A stretch of 7,694 bases of DNA from Acetobacter sp. UBA5411 (GTDB taxonomy: Bacteria > Pseudomonadota > Alphaproteobacteria > Acetobacterales > Acetobacteraceae), in assembly GCF_002409645.1 (NCBI RefSeq), contig NZ_DHNR01000040.1:131956-139649 (forward strand), given 5' to 3'. Numbering within the stretch: the stretch's first letter is position 1; every line of letters begins with the position of its first letter. Positions 1 through 5,734 of this stretch are shown in pieces. A model generated the notes under the pieces. It was given only the letters and a program-made list of their open reading frames with translations. It had not been told where the DNA came from and made no database searches. A program made the position numbers and the translations under genes.

Positions 1-126
1 AACGCGGGGGGGGCCCCCCCCCCCCCTTTCCCCCCCCCCCCCCGGGCCGGGGGGGTCCCCCCCCCCCGTTTTCCCCCTTCCCCCCCGGGGGGGGGAAAGC
101 CCCCCCCCCGGGGGGGGGGGGGGGGG
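1..126. other. G/C homopolymer low-complexity end (probable artefact)
   Basis: This stretch consists almost only of alternating G-runs and C-runs, for example C at 14-26, 30-43 and 57-67, G at 87-95, C at 100-109 and G at 110-126. Only 15 of 126 bases are A or T. It begins exactly where the last conserved codons of rpsH should be, inside an essential gene, so it cannot be the natural continuation of that gene. Adjacent C- and G-runs are mutually complementary, which fits joined low-signal poly-G reads and their reverse complements at a contig end. No gene, repeat family or regulatory site can be supported here. Confidence 0.85.
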
Positions 127-480
127 AGCCTCTGCATCGGAGAGAACACCACGCGGCGTCGAAAGGATCGACACACCGAGGCCAGCATAGACACGCGGCA
201 ATTCCTTGATCTTGGAATAGACGCGACGTCCTGGACGCGACACACGGTGGATCTCTTTGATCACCGGCTCGCCTTCCGAATATTTCAGCTCGATACGGAT
301 CTGGGAAATACCCTTACGGATTTCCTCAACCGCGAAGCCACGAATGTAGCCTTCACGCTTCAGAGCCTCAAGCACGCTGGCGCGCAGCCGTGATGCCGGC
401 GCAACACACGCGGCATGACGAGCGCGCTGTGCGTTACGGATACGGGTGAGCATATCACCCAAGGGATCAGAAAGTGACAT
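127..480 (-). CDS. rpsH: 30S ribosomal protein S8, 3' end lost
   Basis: Small-subunit protein S8 binds 16S rRNA in the central domain early in 30S assembly. In E. coli it is also the translational repressor of the spc operon. I read 118 codons from ATG at 480, beginning MSLSDPLGDMLTRIRNAQ, the typical S8 amino terminus, and reaching the conserved carboxy-terminal motif STPRGVLSDAEA. The family is usually about 132 residues, so only about 14 residues (a GGE.LC-type ending) and the stop are missing. They are replaced at base 126 by the G/C homopolymer tract, so the gene is truncated by bad sequence rather than by a biological break. The start is supported by TAAGGGG five bases upstream, which includes the stop codon of rpsN. 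The gap to rpsN is 9 nt. Confidence 0.95.
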
Positions 481-485
481 TGCCG

Positions 486-492
486 CCCCTTA
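486..492 (-). promoter_or_regulatory. rpsH ribosome binding site fused to rpsN stop
   Basis: On the minus strand TAAGGGG ends five bases before the rpsH ATG. Its first three bases are the rpsN stop codon. This supports the rpsH start and suggests that ribosomes finishing S14 re-initiate on S8. Confidence 0.6.
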
Positions 493-795
493 CCAGCTCG
501 CCTTGACCACGCCCGGGATCTGGCCATTCGAAGCCAAGTCACGCAGCGCAATACGGCACAGCTCAAACTTACGGTAGTTACCGCGCGAACGGCCTGTCAG
601 CTTGCAGCGCAGACGCACACGAACGCGGGAACCATTCCGGGGAAGCTCGGAAAGCTTAAGGGAAGCCTCAAAGCGATCTTCCATAGGAAGGGTGCGATCC
701 ATCACGATATTTTTAAGCGCCAGCCGCTTCGCCTTATCGCGCTGAGCCATATAGGCGCGCTTGGCGTTACGGTTGACGGCGGAAATCTTGGCCAT
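490..795 (-). CDS. rpsN: 30S ribosomal protein S14
   Basis: S14 sits in the 30S head, contacting 16S rRNA near S3, S10 and S19. The 101-residue product begins MAKISAVNRNAKR and ends PGVVKASW, with the conserved block around RCKLTGRSRGNYRKFELCR. The length, and the lack of the paired CxxC motifs of the short form, mark it as the long zinc-free type. The reading frame is open 11 codons further upstream (to 828), but the family start is the ATG at 795, which has GGAGGG ten bases ahead. Unlike its neighbours it is separated from the gene before it, rplE, by 144 nt of structured DNA. It precedes rpsH by 9 nt. Confidence 0.97.
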   Translation of the reverse strand: MAKISAVNRNAKRAYMAQRDKAKRLALKNIVMDRTLPMEDRFEASLKLSELPRNGSRVRVRLRCKLTGRSRGNYRKFELCRIALRDLASNGQIPGVVKASW

Positions 796-805
796 GCCTG
801 ATTTA

Positions 806-811
806 CCCTCC
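806..811 (-). promoter_or_regulatory. rpsN ribosome binding site within a small hairpin
   Basis: GGAGGG on the minus strand lies 10 nt before the rpsN ATG at 795 and decides the start against the in-frame upstream codon at 828. Bases 809-813 can pair with 820-824 (TCCGG with CCGGA, 6-nt loop), so half of the site may be sequestered in the mRNA. The pairing is seen in the sequence; any regulatory effect is inference. Confidence 0.5.
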
Positions 812-858
812 GGAACCTGCCGGACCATTCCAGCGGTTTTCCAAAACCTTACATACTA

Positions 859-885
859 CCTGACGTCAACAGAGTTGCCGTCAGG
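859..885 (-). promoter_or_regulatory. stem-loop in rplE-rpsN spacer (unknown role)
   Basis: On the minus strand CCTGACG pairs with CGTCAGG over 7 bp. A G/A mismatch follows, then a further 4 bp (CAAC with GTTG) closed by a TCT triloop. There is no T-run after it, so it is not a standard terminator. It may be an mRNA stability, protein-binding or attenuation element between L5 and S14. Only the base pairing is seen directly. Confidence 0.4.
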
Positions 886-887
886 CT

Positions 888-919
888 AAAACACCCTGAG
901 GCCCGCAAAGGCCACAGGG
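888..919 (-). terminator. terminator-like hairpin downstream of rplE
   Basis: In the mRNA sense CCCTG, one T/T mismatch and GGCC pair with GGCC and CAGGG around a 6-nt loop (894-919). The stem is followed immediately by TGTTTT (888-893). It starts about 20 nt after the L5 stop codon. The U-tract is short and interrupted, and essential rpsN and rpsH lie downstream, so if active it is more likely a partial terminator, attenuator or 3'-end stabiliser than a full stop. Confidence 0.4.
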
Positions 920-939
920 AACGATCAAGCCGTGTTGGC

Positions 940-1506
940 TCACCCCATAAAGGGAAGATCAAAAGCTTTCAAGAGCGCCTTTGCCTCGGCATCCGTCTTC
1001 GCCGTTGTCACGAAGATGATGTCCATGCCACGAACCTGGTCAACCTTGTCGTATTCGATCTCCGGGAAGATCAGCTGTTCTTTCAGCCCCAGAGCAAAGT
1101 TGCCACGTCCGTCAAAGCCCTTGTTCGCAGGCAGACCACGGAAGTCACGAATACGAGGCATCGCAATCGTCACCAGACGATCAAGAAACTCATACATCCG
1201 TGCGCGACGCAGGGTCACCTTGCAGCCGATGGGAAGACCTTCACGGATCTTGAAACCCGCGATTGCTTTTTTCGCCACTGTCTTGACCGGACGCTGACCA
1301 GCGATCAGCATCATTTCATTCAGGGCAGCGTCAAGCTTCTTCTGATCACCAGCAGCTTCGCCCACGCCCATGTTGAGAACGATCTTCTCAAGGCGGGGAA
1401 CCTGCATGACATTCTTGTAGCCGAACTGCTCACGCAGCTTGCCGGCCAGCTCAGCTTCATATCGTGCCTTGAGGCGAGGGACGACGTGCGTATTTTCGGT
1501 AGCCAT
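940..1506 (-). CDS. rplE: 50S ribosomal protein L5
   Basis: L5 binds 5S rRNA and helps build the central protuberance of the 50S subunit, contacting the P-site tRNA and the 30S head. The 188-residue product has the conserved segments RLEKIVLNMGVGEA (about 39-52), a GQRPV.T.AKKAIAGFKIREG stretch (about 70-89), DFRGLP and KGFDGRGNFALGLKEQ, and ends KAFDLPFMG. The family is usually 179-190 residues, so it is full length. ATG at 1506 is chosen because GGAGGG lies just upstream, overlapping the end of rplX (gap 10 nt). In E. coli the start region of this cistron is where S8 represses the spc operon; I cannot show that site here. Confidence 0.97.
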   Translation of the reverse strand: MATENTHVVPRLKARYEAELAGKLREQFGYKNVMQVPRLEKIVLNMGVGEAAGDQKKLDAALNEMMLIAGQRPVKTVAKKAIAGFKIREGLPIGCKVTLRRARMYEFLDRLVTIAMPRIRDFRGLPANKGFDGRGNFALGLKEQLIFPEIEYDKVDQVRGMDIIFVTTAKTDAEAKALLKAFDLPFMG

Positions 1507-1516
1507 CAGTCCCTCC

Positions 1517-1837
1517 TCAGCCTTCGATCACTTCGCCGGTCGCCTTGGCGACTCGAACTTTGCGACCATCATCAAGAACACGGAAACCAACCTTGGTCGG
1601 CTTGCCGCTCTTCGGATCGATCAGAGCAAGGTTGGAGAGATTCACCGGCGCTTCGCGCTCGATGATACCACCTTCCTCACCCATGCGCGTTGCGCGCTTG
1701 TGGCGCTTTGCAACCGCAACGCCACGGACAACAGCCTTGTTCTCGACCGGCAGAACCGAGAGAACTTCACCGCGAACGCCCTTGGAAGACCCGGTCGTTA
1801 CAACGACGGTGTCACCCTTTTTGATACGAGCAGCCAT
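1517..1837 (-). CDS. rplX: 50S ribosomal protein L24
   Basis: L24 is an assembly-initiator protein that binds the 5' end of 23S rRNA and lies near the exit of the peptide tunnel. The 106-residue product has an amino-terminal KOW motif (about residues 5-28, IKKGDTVVVTTGSSKGVRGE). The family blocks around HKRATRMGEEGGIIEREAPVNLSN and GKPTKVGFR follow. Its ATG overlaps the rplN stop by one base (TAATG), indicating translational coupling to L14. Its own TGA runs directly into the rplE Shine-Dalgarno sequence as TGAGGAGGG. Length and start agree with the family. Confidence 0.97.
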   Translation of the reverse strand: MAARIKKGDTVVVTTGSSKGVRGEVLSVLPVENKAVVRGVAVAKRHKRATRMGEEGGIIEREAPVNLSNLALIDPKSGKPTKVGFRVLDDGRKVRVAKATGEVIEG

Positions 1838-2205
1838 TACAGCACCTCCGGCGCCAGCGAGATGATCTTCATGAACTTGCGCGCACGCAGCTCACGGACA
1901 ACCGGGCCAAAGATACGCGTACCGATCGGCTCCTGCTGCTTGTTGATCAGCACAGCCGCGTTGCGGTCGAAGCGAATCGCACTGCCGTCTGCACGACGCA
2001 CCGGGTAGGACGTCCGAACGATAACGGCCTGATGGACGTCACCCTTCTTCACCTTGCCACGGGGAATCGCTTCCTTGACGGAAACGACGATCACGTCGCC
2101 GACCGAGGCAGACTTCCGTTTGGAACCGCCCAGCACCTTGATGCACTGCACCTGACGCGCGCCTGAATTATCGGCGACCTCGAGGTTGGTCTCGGGATGG
2201 ATCAT
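1837..2205 (-). CDS. rplN: 50S ribosomal protein L14
   Basis: L14 binds 23S rRNA on the 50S interface side, contacts L19 and 16S rRNA in a bridge, and is the docking site of the silencing factor RsfS. The 122-residue product matches the usual length and carries ADNSGARQVQCIKVLGGS near the amino terminus and the signature ADGSAIRFDRNAAVLIN (about 73-89). It is the first gene of the classical spc block, yet only 16 nt separate it from rpsQ, with no promoter visible. A weak AAGG lies a few bases before the ATG, and GGGG lies further upstream. The TAA stop shares one base with the rplX start. Confidence 0.97.
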   Translation of the reverse strand: MIHPETNLEVADNSGARQVQCIKVLGGSKRKSASVGDVIVVSVKEAIPRGKVKKGDVHQAVIVRTSYPVRRADGSAIRFDRNAAVLINKQQEPIGTRIFGPVVRELRARKFMKIISLAPEVL

Positions 2206-2221
2206 TTACCTTATACCCCTG

Positions 2222-2494
2222 TTACGCAGCGTTCCCGGACGCAGCACCACCAACGACTTCGCCGTTGCGTGAGATGACCGTCCAGGTCTTGCGCTTGGAA
2301 ATCGGCGTGCATTCTTCGATGCGAACCGCGTCTCCAATCTTGCATACGTTAAGTTCATCATGCGCCGCATACTTCTTAGAGCGACGAATGAACTTCTTAT
2401 AAAGCGGGTGCATGATACGACGATCGACAAGAACGGTAATCGTCTTGTCCATCTTGTCGCTGGTCACACGCCCGCTGAGAATGCGCTTAGGCAT
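2222..2494 (-). CDS. rpsQ: 30S ribosomal protein S17
   Basis: S17 is a primary 16S rRNA-binding protein of the 30S body, with an OB fold. The 90-residue product starts MPKRILSGRVTSDKMDKTITV and contains HPLYKKFIRRSKKYAAHDE and the conserved IGDAVRIEECTPISKRKTWTV. This is followed by a short Gly/Ala-rich tail beyond the usual core. The start at 2494 has GAGGGAG upstream that overlaps the rpmC stop (TGAGGGAG). The gap to rpmC is 11 nt and to rplN 16 nt. Confidence 0.97.
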   Translation of the reverse strand: MPKRILSGRVTSDKMDKTITVLVDRRIMHPLYKKFIRRSKKYAAHDELNVCKIGDAVRIEECTPISKRKTWTVISRNGEVVGGAASGNAA

Positions 2495-2505
2495 TAGCCG
2501 CTCCC

Positions 2506-2739
2506 TCAGGAATTGGCCGCAGCACCAGCCGCGGCAGTCTTCTTCGCAGCCTGAGCTACGATCGTCTTGATACGGGCAATGTCACGGCGAACAACACGCA
2601 CGCGGCTTGCCCCTTCATTCTGACCGGTGGCCTGCTGGAACCGAAGATTGAACTGCTCGCGCTTCAGATCGAGAAGAAGCGCCTGCAACTCATCAACGGA
2701 TTTCACACGCAGATCAGCCGGCTTGAGTGCCTTGCTCAT
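2506..2739 (-). CDS. rpmC: 50S ribosomal protein L29
   Basis: L29 is a small helical protein at the tunnel exit, next to L23, where trigger factor and SRP dock. The 77-residue product has the family's two-helix pattern: DLRVKSVDELQALLLDLKRE, then QFNLRFQQATGQ, then RVRVVRRDIARIKT. It is longer than the usual 60-68 residues because of an alanine-rich carboxy-terminal tail (about residues 62-77). The ATG at 2739 follows the rplP TAA after a single base. GGAGAGG inside the end of rplP serves as ribosome binding site, so the two are probably coupled. Confidence 0.96.
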   Translation of the reverse strand: MSKALKPADLRVKSVDELQALLLDLKREQFNLRFQQATGQNEGASRVRVVRRDIARIKTIVAQAAKKTAAAGAAANS

Positions 2740-2740
2740 C

Positions 2741-3157
2741 TTATGCCTCTCCGATTCGGGTCACGAACTTCGTCTTGATCGGAAGTTTCGCAGCACCAAG
2801 AGCGAGCGCCTCACGCGCCACTTCTGGTGGAACCCCCTCGATCTCGAACAGGATACGACCCGGTCTAACACGGGCCACCCAGTATTCCGGAGATCCCTTG
2901 CCGGAGCCCATACGCACTTCGGCAGGCTTTGTCGAGACCGGAAGATCCGGAAAGATACGAATCCACACGCGACCAGCACGTTTCATCGCACGGGTGATCG
3001 CACGACGGGACGCCTCGATCTGGCGTGCCGTGATACGCTCCGGCTCAAGAGCCTTGAGACCGAACGCGCCGAAATTCAGCTGCGTGCCGCTCTTGGCCAA
3101 GCCATGAATGCGGCCCTTGTGGGCCTTGCGGAATTTAGTCCGCTTTGGAGAAAGCAT
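2741..3157 (-). CDS. rplP: 50S ribosomal protein L16
   Basis: L16 binds 23S rRNA near the A site and peptidyl-transferase centre and organises aminoacyl-tRNA accommodation. The 138-residue product begins MLSPKRTKFRKAHKGR and contains LTARQIEA-like RITARQIEASRRA, the segment VRMGSGKGSPEYWVA, and the ending AAKLPIKTKFVTR, all diagnostic. Arg82 in VRMG corresponds to E. coli Arg81, which is hydroxylated there by an oxygenase; whether that happens here is unknown. ATG at 3157 has GAGGGA nine bases upstream, fused to the rpsC stop (TGAGGGA). The gap is 13 nt. Confidence 0.97.
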   Translation of the reverse strand: MLSPKRTKFRKAHKGRIHGLAKSGTQLNFGAFGLKALEPERITARQIEASRRAITRAMKRAGRVWIRIFPDLPVSTKPAEVRMGSGKGSPEYWVARVRPGRILFEIEGVPPEVAREALALGAAKLPIKTKFVTRIGEA

Positions 3158-3170
3158 TGTTCTCTATCCC

Positions 3171-3848
3171 TCAGCGCTGCGGCGCCTGCTCAGCGGCGCG
3201 ACGATCCTGGGCCATCGGGTCCTGGGCAAGGATCTCACCTTTGAAGATCCAAACCTTCACACCGCAGGTGCCGTAGGTCGTTTTCGCTGTTGCAGTTCCA
3301 TAATCAATGTCGGCACGAAGTGTATGCAGCGGCACACGACCTTCACGATACCACTCGATACGAGCGATTTCAGCGCCACCAAGACGACCCGAGCAGTTGA
3401 TTCGGATACCTTGGGCGCCGAGACGCATGGCCGACTGAACCGCACGTTTCATGGCGCGACGGAATGCCACGCGACGCTCGAGCTGCTGAGCAATGTTCTC
3501 GGCCACCAGTGTCGCATCGATTTCCGGCTTGCGGATTTCGACAATGTTCAGCGCGACTTCCGTGCCAGCCATCTTCGTCAGCTCCTTGCGGAGTGCGTCG
3601 ATGTCCTGACCCTTCTTGCCGATGACAACGCCCGGACGCGCAGCATAGATCGTCACACGCGGCTTCTTTGCCGGACGCTCGATGACCACGCGGGAAACAC
3701 CCGCACCAGCCAGCTTGCGACGCAGGAAAGCGCGCAGTTTCAGATCTGCATGCAGCAGCCGGGAATAGTCAGCATCTGCATACCAGCGGCTGTCCCAGGT
3801 GCGGTTGATACCGAGCCGAAGCCCGATCGGATTGACTTTATGTCCCAT
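3171..3848 (-). CDS. rpsC: 30S ribosomal protein S3
   Basis: S3 lies at the mRNA entry pore of the 30S head and, with S4 and S5, gives the ribosome mRNA helicase activity. The 225-residue product begins MGHKVNPIGLRLG. It has a KH domain with the GKKG loop at residues 77-80 and the conserved stretch LERRVAFRRAMKRAVQ, whose Arg130, Arg131 and Lys134 align with the E. coli helicase residues 131, 132 and 135. The carboxy domain contains GRLGGAEIAR and YGTCGVKVW. Length is normal. The start is only 2 nt after the rplV stop, with an AAGGCGG inside the end of rplV. Confidence 0.97.
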   Translation of the reverse strand: MGHKVNPIGLRLGINRTWDSRWYADADYSRLLHADLKLRAFLRRKLAGAGVSRVVIERPAKKPRVTIYAARPGVVIGKKGQDIDALRKELTKMAGTEVALNIVEIRKPEIDATLVAENIAQQLERRVAFRRAMKRAVQSAMRLGAQGIRINCSGRLGGAEIARIEWYREGRVPLHTLRADIDYGTATAKTTYGTCGVKVWIFKGEILAQDPMAQDRRAAEQAPQR

Positions 3849-3850
3849 CG

Positions 3851-4258
3851 TCAGGCCGCCTTCTCTTCCGTCTTTGCCTCAGGCTCGGGCGCACGCTCGG
3901 CCACGACAATCTTCAGGTGACTGAAGAATTTCTCGACGCGAGCGGAACGACCACGACCACGTGCATGGAAGCGACGCATCACGATCGACTTGCCCACATC
4001 GGCTGTCTTCACAACCAGCTGGTCAACGTCCAGCTGATGATTGTTCTCGGCGTTCGCAATCGCGCTCTCAAGTGTCTTCTTCACGTCCTGAGCGATACGA
4101 CGCTTGGAGAACGTGAGGGTCGCCACTGCCTGAGCAGCCGGCTTGTTGCGGATCAGACCGGCAACAAGACCAAGCTTGCGGGGGCTCACGCGGATATTCC
4201 GCGTGATTGCCTGTGCTTCGTTCTCAGCCAGAACGCGAGGATGCTTGGATTTGCTCAT
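3851..4258 (-). CDS. rplV: 50S ribosomal protein L22
   Basis: L22 binds all domains of 23S rRNA, and its beta-hairpin lines the peptide exit tunnel with L4. The 135-residue product contains RNIRVSPRKLGLVAGLIRNKPA, then AIANAENNHQLDVDQLVV and the hairpin region RRFHARGRGRSARVEK. The lysine/glutamate/alanine tail (about residues 118-135) is longer than in E. coli (110 residues), as in other alphaproteobacteria. The frame is open to 4339, but that start would overlap rpsS by 80 nt. ATG at 4258 gives the family amino terminus, with GAGG five bases upstream and a single base after the rpsS stop. Confidence 0.95.
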   Translation of the reverse strand: MSKSKHPRVLAENEAQAITRNIRVSPRKLGLVAGLIRNKPAAQAVATLTFSKRRIAQDVKKTLESAIANAENNHQLDVDQLVVKTADVGKSIVMRRFHARGRGRSARVEKFFSHLKIVVAERAPEPEAKTEEKAA

Positions 4259-4259
4259 C

Positions 4260-4538
4260 TCAGCCTCGCTTCGACTTCTTGTCCGCACCGTGACCATGGA
4301 AGGTACGGGTCGGAGAGAATTCGCCAAACTTGTGGCCAACCATGTTTTCAGTCACCTGAACCGGGAGGAACTTGTGACCGTTATAAACACCAAACGTCAG
4401 ACCAACGAACTGCGGAAGGATCGTGGAACGACGTGACCAGATCTTGATCACCTCGTTACGACCCGACGCGCGTGACGCCTCGGCCTTGTTCAGCAGATAC
4501 CCGTCTACGAACGGGCCTTTCCAGACGGAACGTGCCAT
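4260..4538 (-). CDS. rpsS: 30S ribosomal protein S19
   Basis: S19 lies in the 30S head with S13 and S14, near the A-site finger bridge. The 92-residue product equals the usual length and has the opening MARSVWKGPFVDGYLL and the signature region SRRSTILPQFVGLTFGVYNG. It ends with GEFSPTRTFHGHG and a basic tail. ATG at 4538 has AAGGGG nine bases upstream, which is joined to the rplB stop as TAAGGGG. The gap is 13 nt. The TGA stop is one base from the rplV start (TGA, G, ATG). Confidence 0.97.
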   Translation of the reverse strand: MARSVWKGPFVDGYLLNKAEASRASGRNEVIKIWSRRSTILPQFVGLTFGVYNGHKFLPVQVTENMVGHKFGEFSPTRTFHGHGADKKSKRG

Positions 4539-4551
4539 CTCTTATTGCCCC

Positions 4552-5382
4552 TTACTTGCCGGTCTTCCGGCGACGGATGATCAGACTGTCCGTACGCTTG
4601 TTGACCCGTGTCTTGTAACCCTTGGTCGGCTTGCCCCACGGCGTAACCGGATGACGGCCACCCGAGGTCCGGCCTTCACCACCACCATGCGGATGGTCGA
4701 CCGGGTTCATGACAACGCCTCGGTTGTGCGGACGGCGACCGAGCCAGCGCATACGGCCAGCCTTGCCCATGTGCTGGTTCATGTTGTCCGGATTGGACAC
4801 CGCACCAACCGTTGCGAAGCATTCACCACGCACAACGCGAAGTTCACCGGACTGCAGGCGGATCTGGGCGTAGCCAGAGTCCTTGCCGACCAGCTGGGCA
4901 TAGGTGCCAGCCGAACGAGCCATCTTGCCGCCAGCGCCCTGCTTCAGCTCAATGTTATGCACGATCGTTCCGACGGGGATCGAAGCCAGCGGCATAGCAT
5001 TGCCCGGCTTGATATCAACGCGGGTACCCGCGATGACCTGATCACCAACCTTCAGACGCTGCGGGGCCAGAATGTAGGCCAGTTCGCCGTCTTCGTACTT
5101 GATCAGCGCGATGAACGCCGTACGGTTCGGGTCATATTCCAGACGCTCAACGGTGCCCAGCACGTCCAGCTTGCGACGCTTGAAGTCGACATAGCGATAG
5201 GACTGCTTGTGACCGCCGCCACGAAAACGCGACGTCGTGCGACCATGATTGTTACGACCGCCGGACTTGTTCTTGCCCTCGGTCAGCTGCTTGACCGGCT
5301 TACCCTTCCACAGGTCAGCCCGGTCCACCAGTACCGTGCCACGAAGGCTCGGCGTGACGGGATTAAAGTGCTTCAATGCCAT
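4552..5382 (-). CDS. rplB: 50S ribosomal protein L2
   Basis: L2 is a primary 23S rRNA-binding protein needed for subunit association and peptidyl-transferase centre structure. The 276-residue product begins MALKHFNPVTPSLRGTV. It has the amino-terminal OB-fold segment with GGRNNHGRTTSRFRGGGHK (about 41-59), then the SH3-like domain (about 125-200). The diagnostic VVMNPVDHPHGGGEGR follows, with His230 and His232 aligned to E. coli His229 and His231. The ending is a basic tail with LIIRRRK. Length is normal (E. coli 273). The start is 16 nt after rplW, with only GGGG as a modest ribosome binding site. Confidence 0.98.
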   Translation of the reverse strand: MALKHFNPVTPSLRGTVLVDRADLWKGKPVKQLTEGKNKSGGRNNHGRTTSRFRGGGHKQSYRYVDFKRRKLDVLGTVERLEYDPNRTAFIALIKYEDGELAYILAPQRLKVGDQVIAGTRVDIKPGNAMPLASIPVGTIVHNIELKQGAGGKMARSAGTYAQLVGKDSGYAQIRLQSGELRVVRGECFATVGAVSNPDNMNQHMGKAGRMRWLGRRPHNRGVVMNPVDHPHGGGEGRTSGGRHPVTPWGKPTKGYKTRVNKRTDSLIIRRRKTGK

Positions 5383-5398
5383 GTGTAGATACCCCGCG

Positions 5399-5734
5399 TC
5401 ACGCCAGCTTGGCGGTCAGGTCAATCGACTGACCCTCCGCCAGCTGTACGAACGCCTTCTTGATATCGGAGCGCTGTCCGGGACGACCCTTGAAACGCTT
5501 CGTCTTGCCCTTCTGAACCAGCGTGCAAACGCTGACGACCTTGACGCCGAAAAGAGTCTCAACCGCGACCTTGATCTCAGGCTTGGTGGCCGAGGAGGCG
5601 ACCTTGAAGGCCACCTGATTCTTCTCGGACATCGCCGTCGCCTTTTCGGTGATCAGCGGCGCACGAACGATGTCGTAGAGCGCTTCGCGCGACATCTTTT
5701 CCGCCTTCTTGCGGATCGCAAGCACGTTTGTCAT
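5399..5734 (-). CDS. rplW: 50S ribosomal protein L23
   Basis: L23 lies at the tunnel exit and is the docking point for trigger factor and SRP. The 111-residue product has the core LYDIVRAPLITEKATAMSEKNQ, then VAFKVASSATKPEIKVAVETLFGVKV and TLVQKGKTKRFKGRPGQRSDIKKAFV. ATG at 5734 overlaps the rplD stop by four bases (ATGA) and has AAGGAG eight bases upstream, so I prefer it. An in-frame ATG at 5695 (MSREALYDIV) would give a 98-residue protein closer to the usual 95-100 and also has a purine-rich AAGGCGG upstream. The extra 13 residues are therefore less certain. Confidence 0.95.
   Translation of the reverse strand: MTNVLAIRKKAEKMSREALYDIVRAPLITEKATAMSEKNQVAFKVASSATKPEIKVAVETLFGVKVVSVCTLVQKGKTKRFKGRPGQRSDIKKAFVQLAEGQSIDLTAKLA

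Noticed and set aside
1..126. Possible proline/glycine-rich extension of S8 read through the homopolymers, or G-quadruplex or repeat element
   Set aside because: The frame is free of stops only because the tract is almost all G and C. S8 has a conserved ending that is absent here, so the tract is far more likely artefact than protein or functional DNA.
841..869. Possible promoter for rpsN with TTGACG (minus strand, 864-869)
   Set aside because: At 17 nt spacing the -10 position reads TTTTGG, a poor match, and the TTGACG is part of the hairpin arm. I do not call it.
1439..2008. A 189-codon open frame on the plus strand opposite rplX and rplN
   Set aside because: It runs across two well-supported minus-strand genes and looks like a frame shadow.
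3108..3920. A 270-codon open frame on the plus strand opposite rpsC
   Set aside because: It is antisense to conserved S3 with no family resemblance, and its composition is a mirror of the true gene.
3851..4339. Longer L22 starting at 4339
   Set aside because: The extra 27 residues overlap rpsS and do not resemble L22. ATG at 4258 has a good ribosome binding site and the family start.
4423..5388. A 321-codon open frame on the plus strand opposite rplB and rpsS
   Set aside because: It lies fully antisense to the conserved L2 and S19 genes, has no recognisable protein features and is explained by the codon bias of the minus-strand genes.
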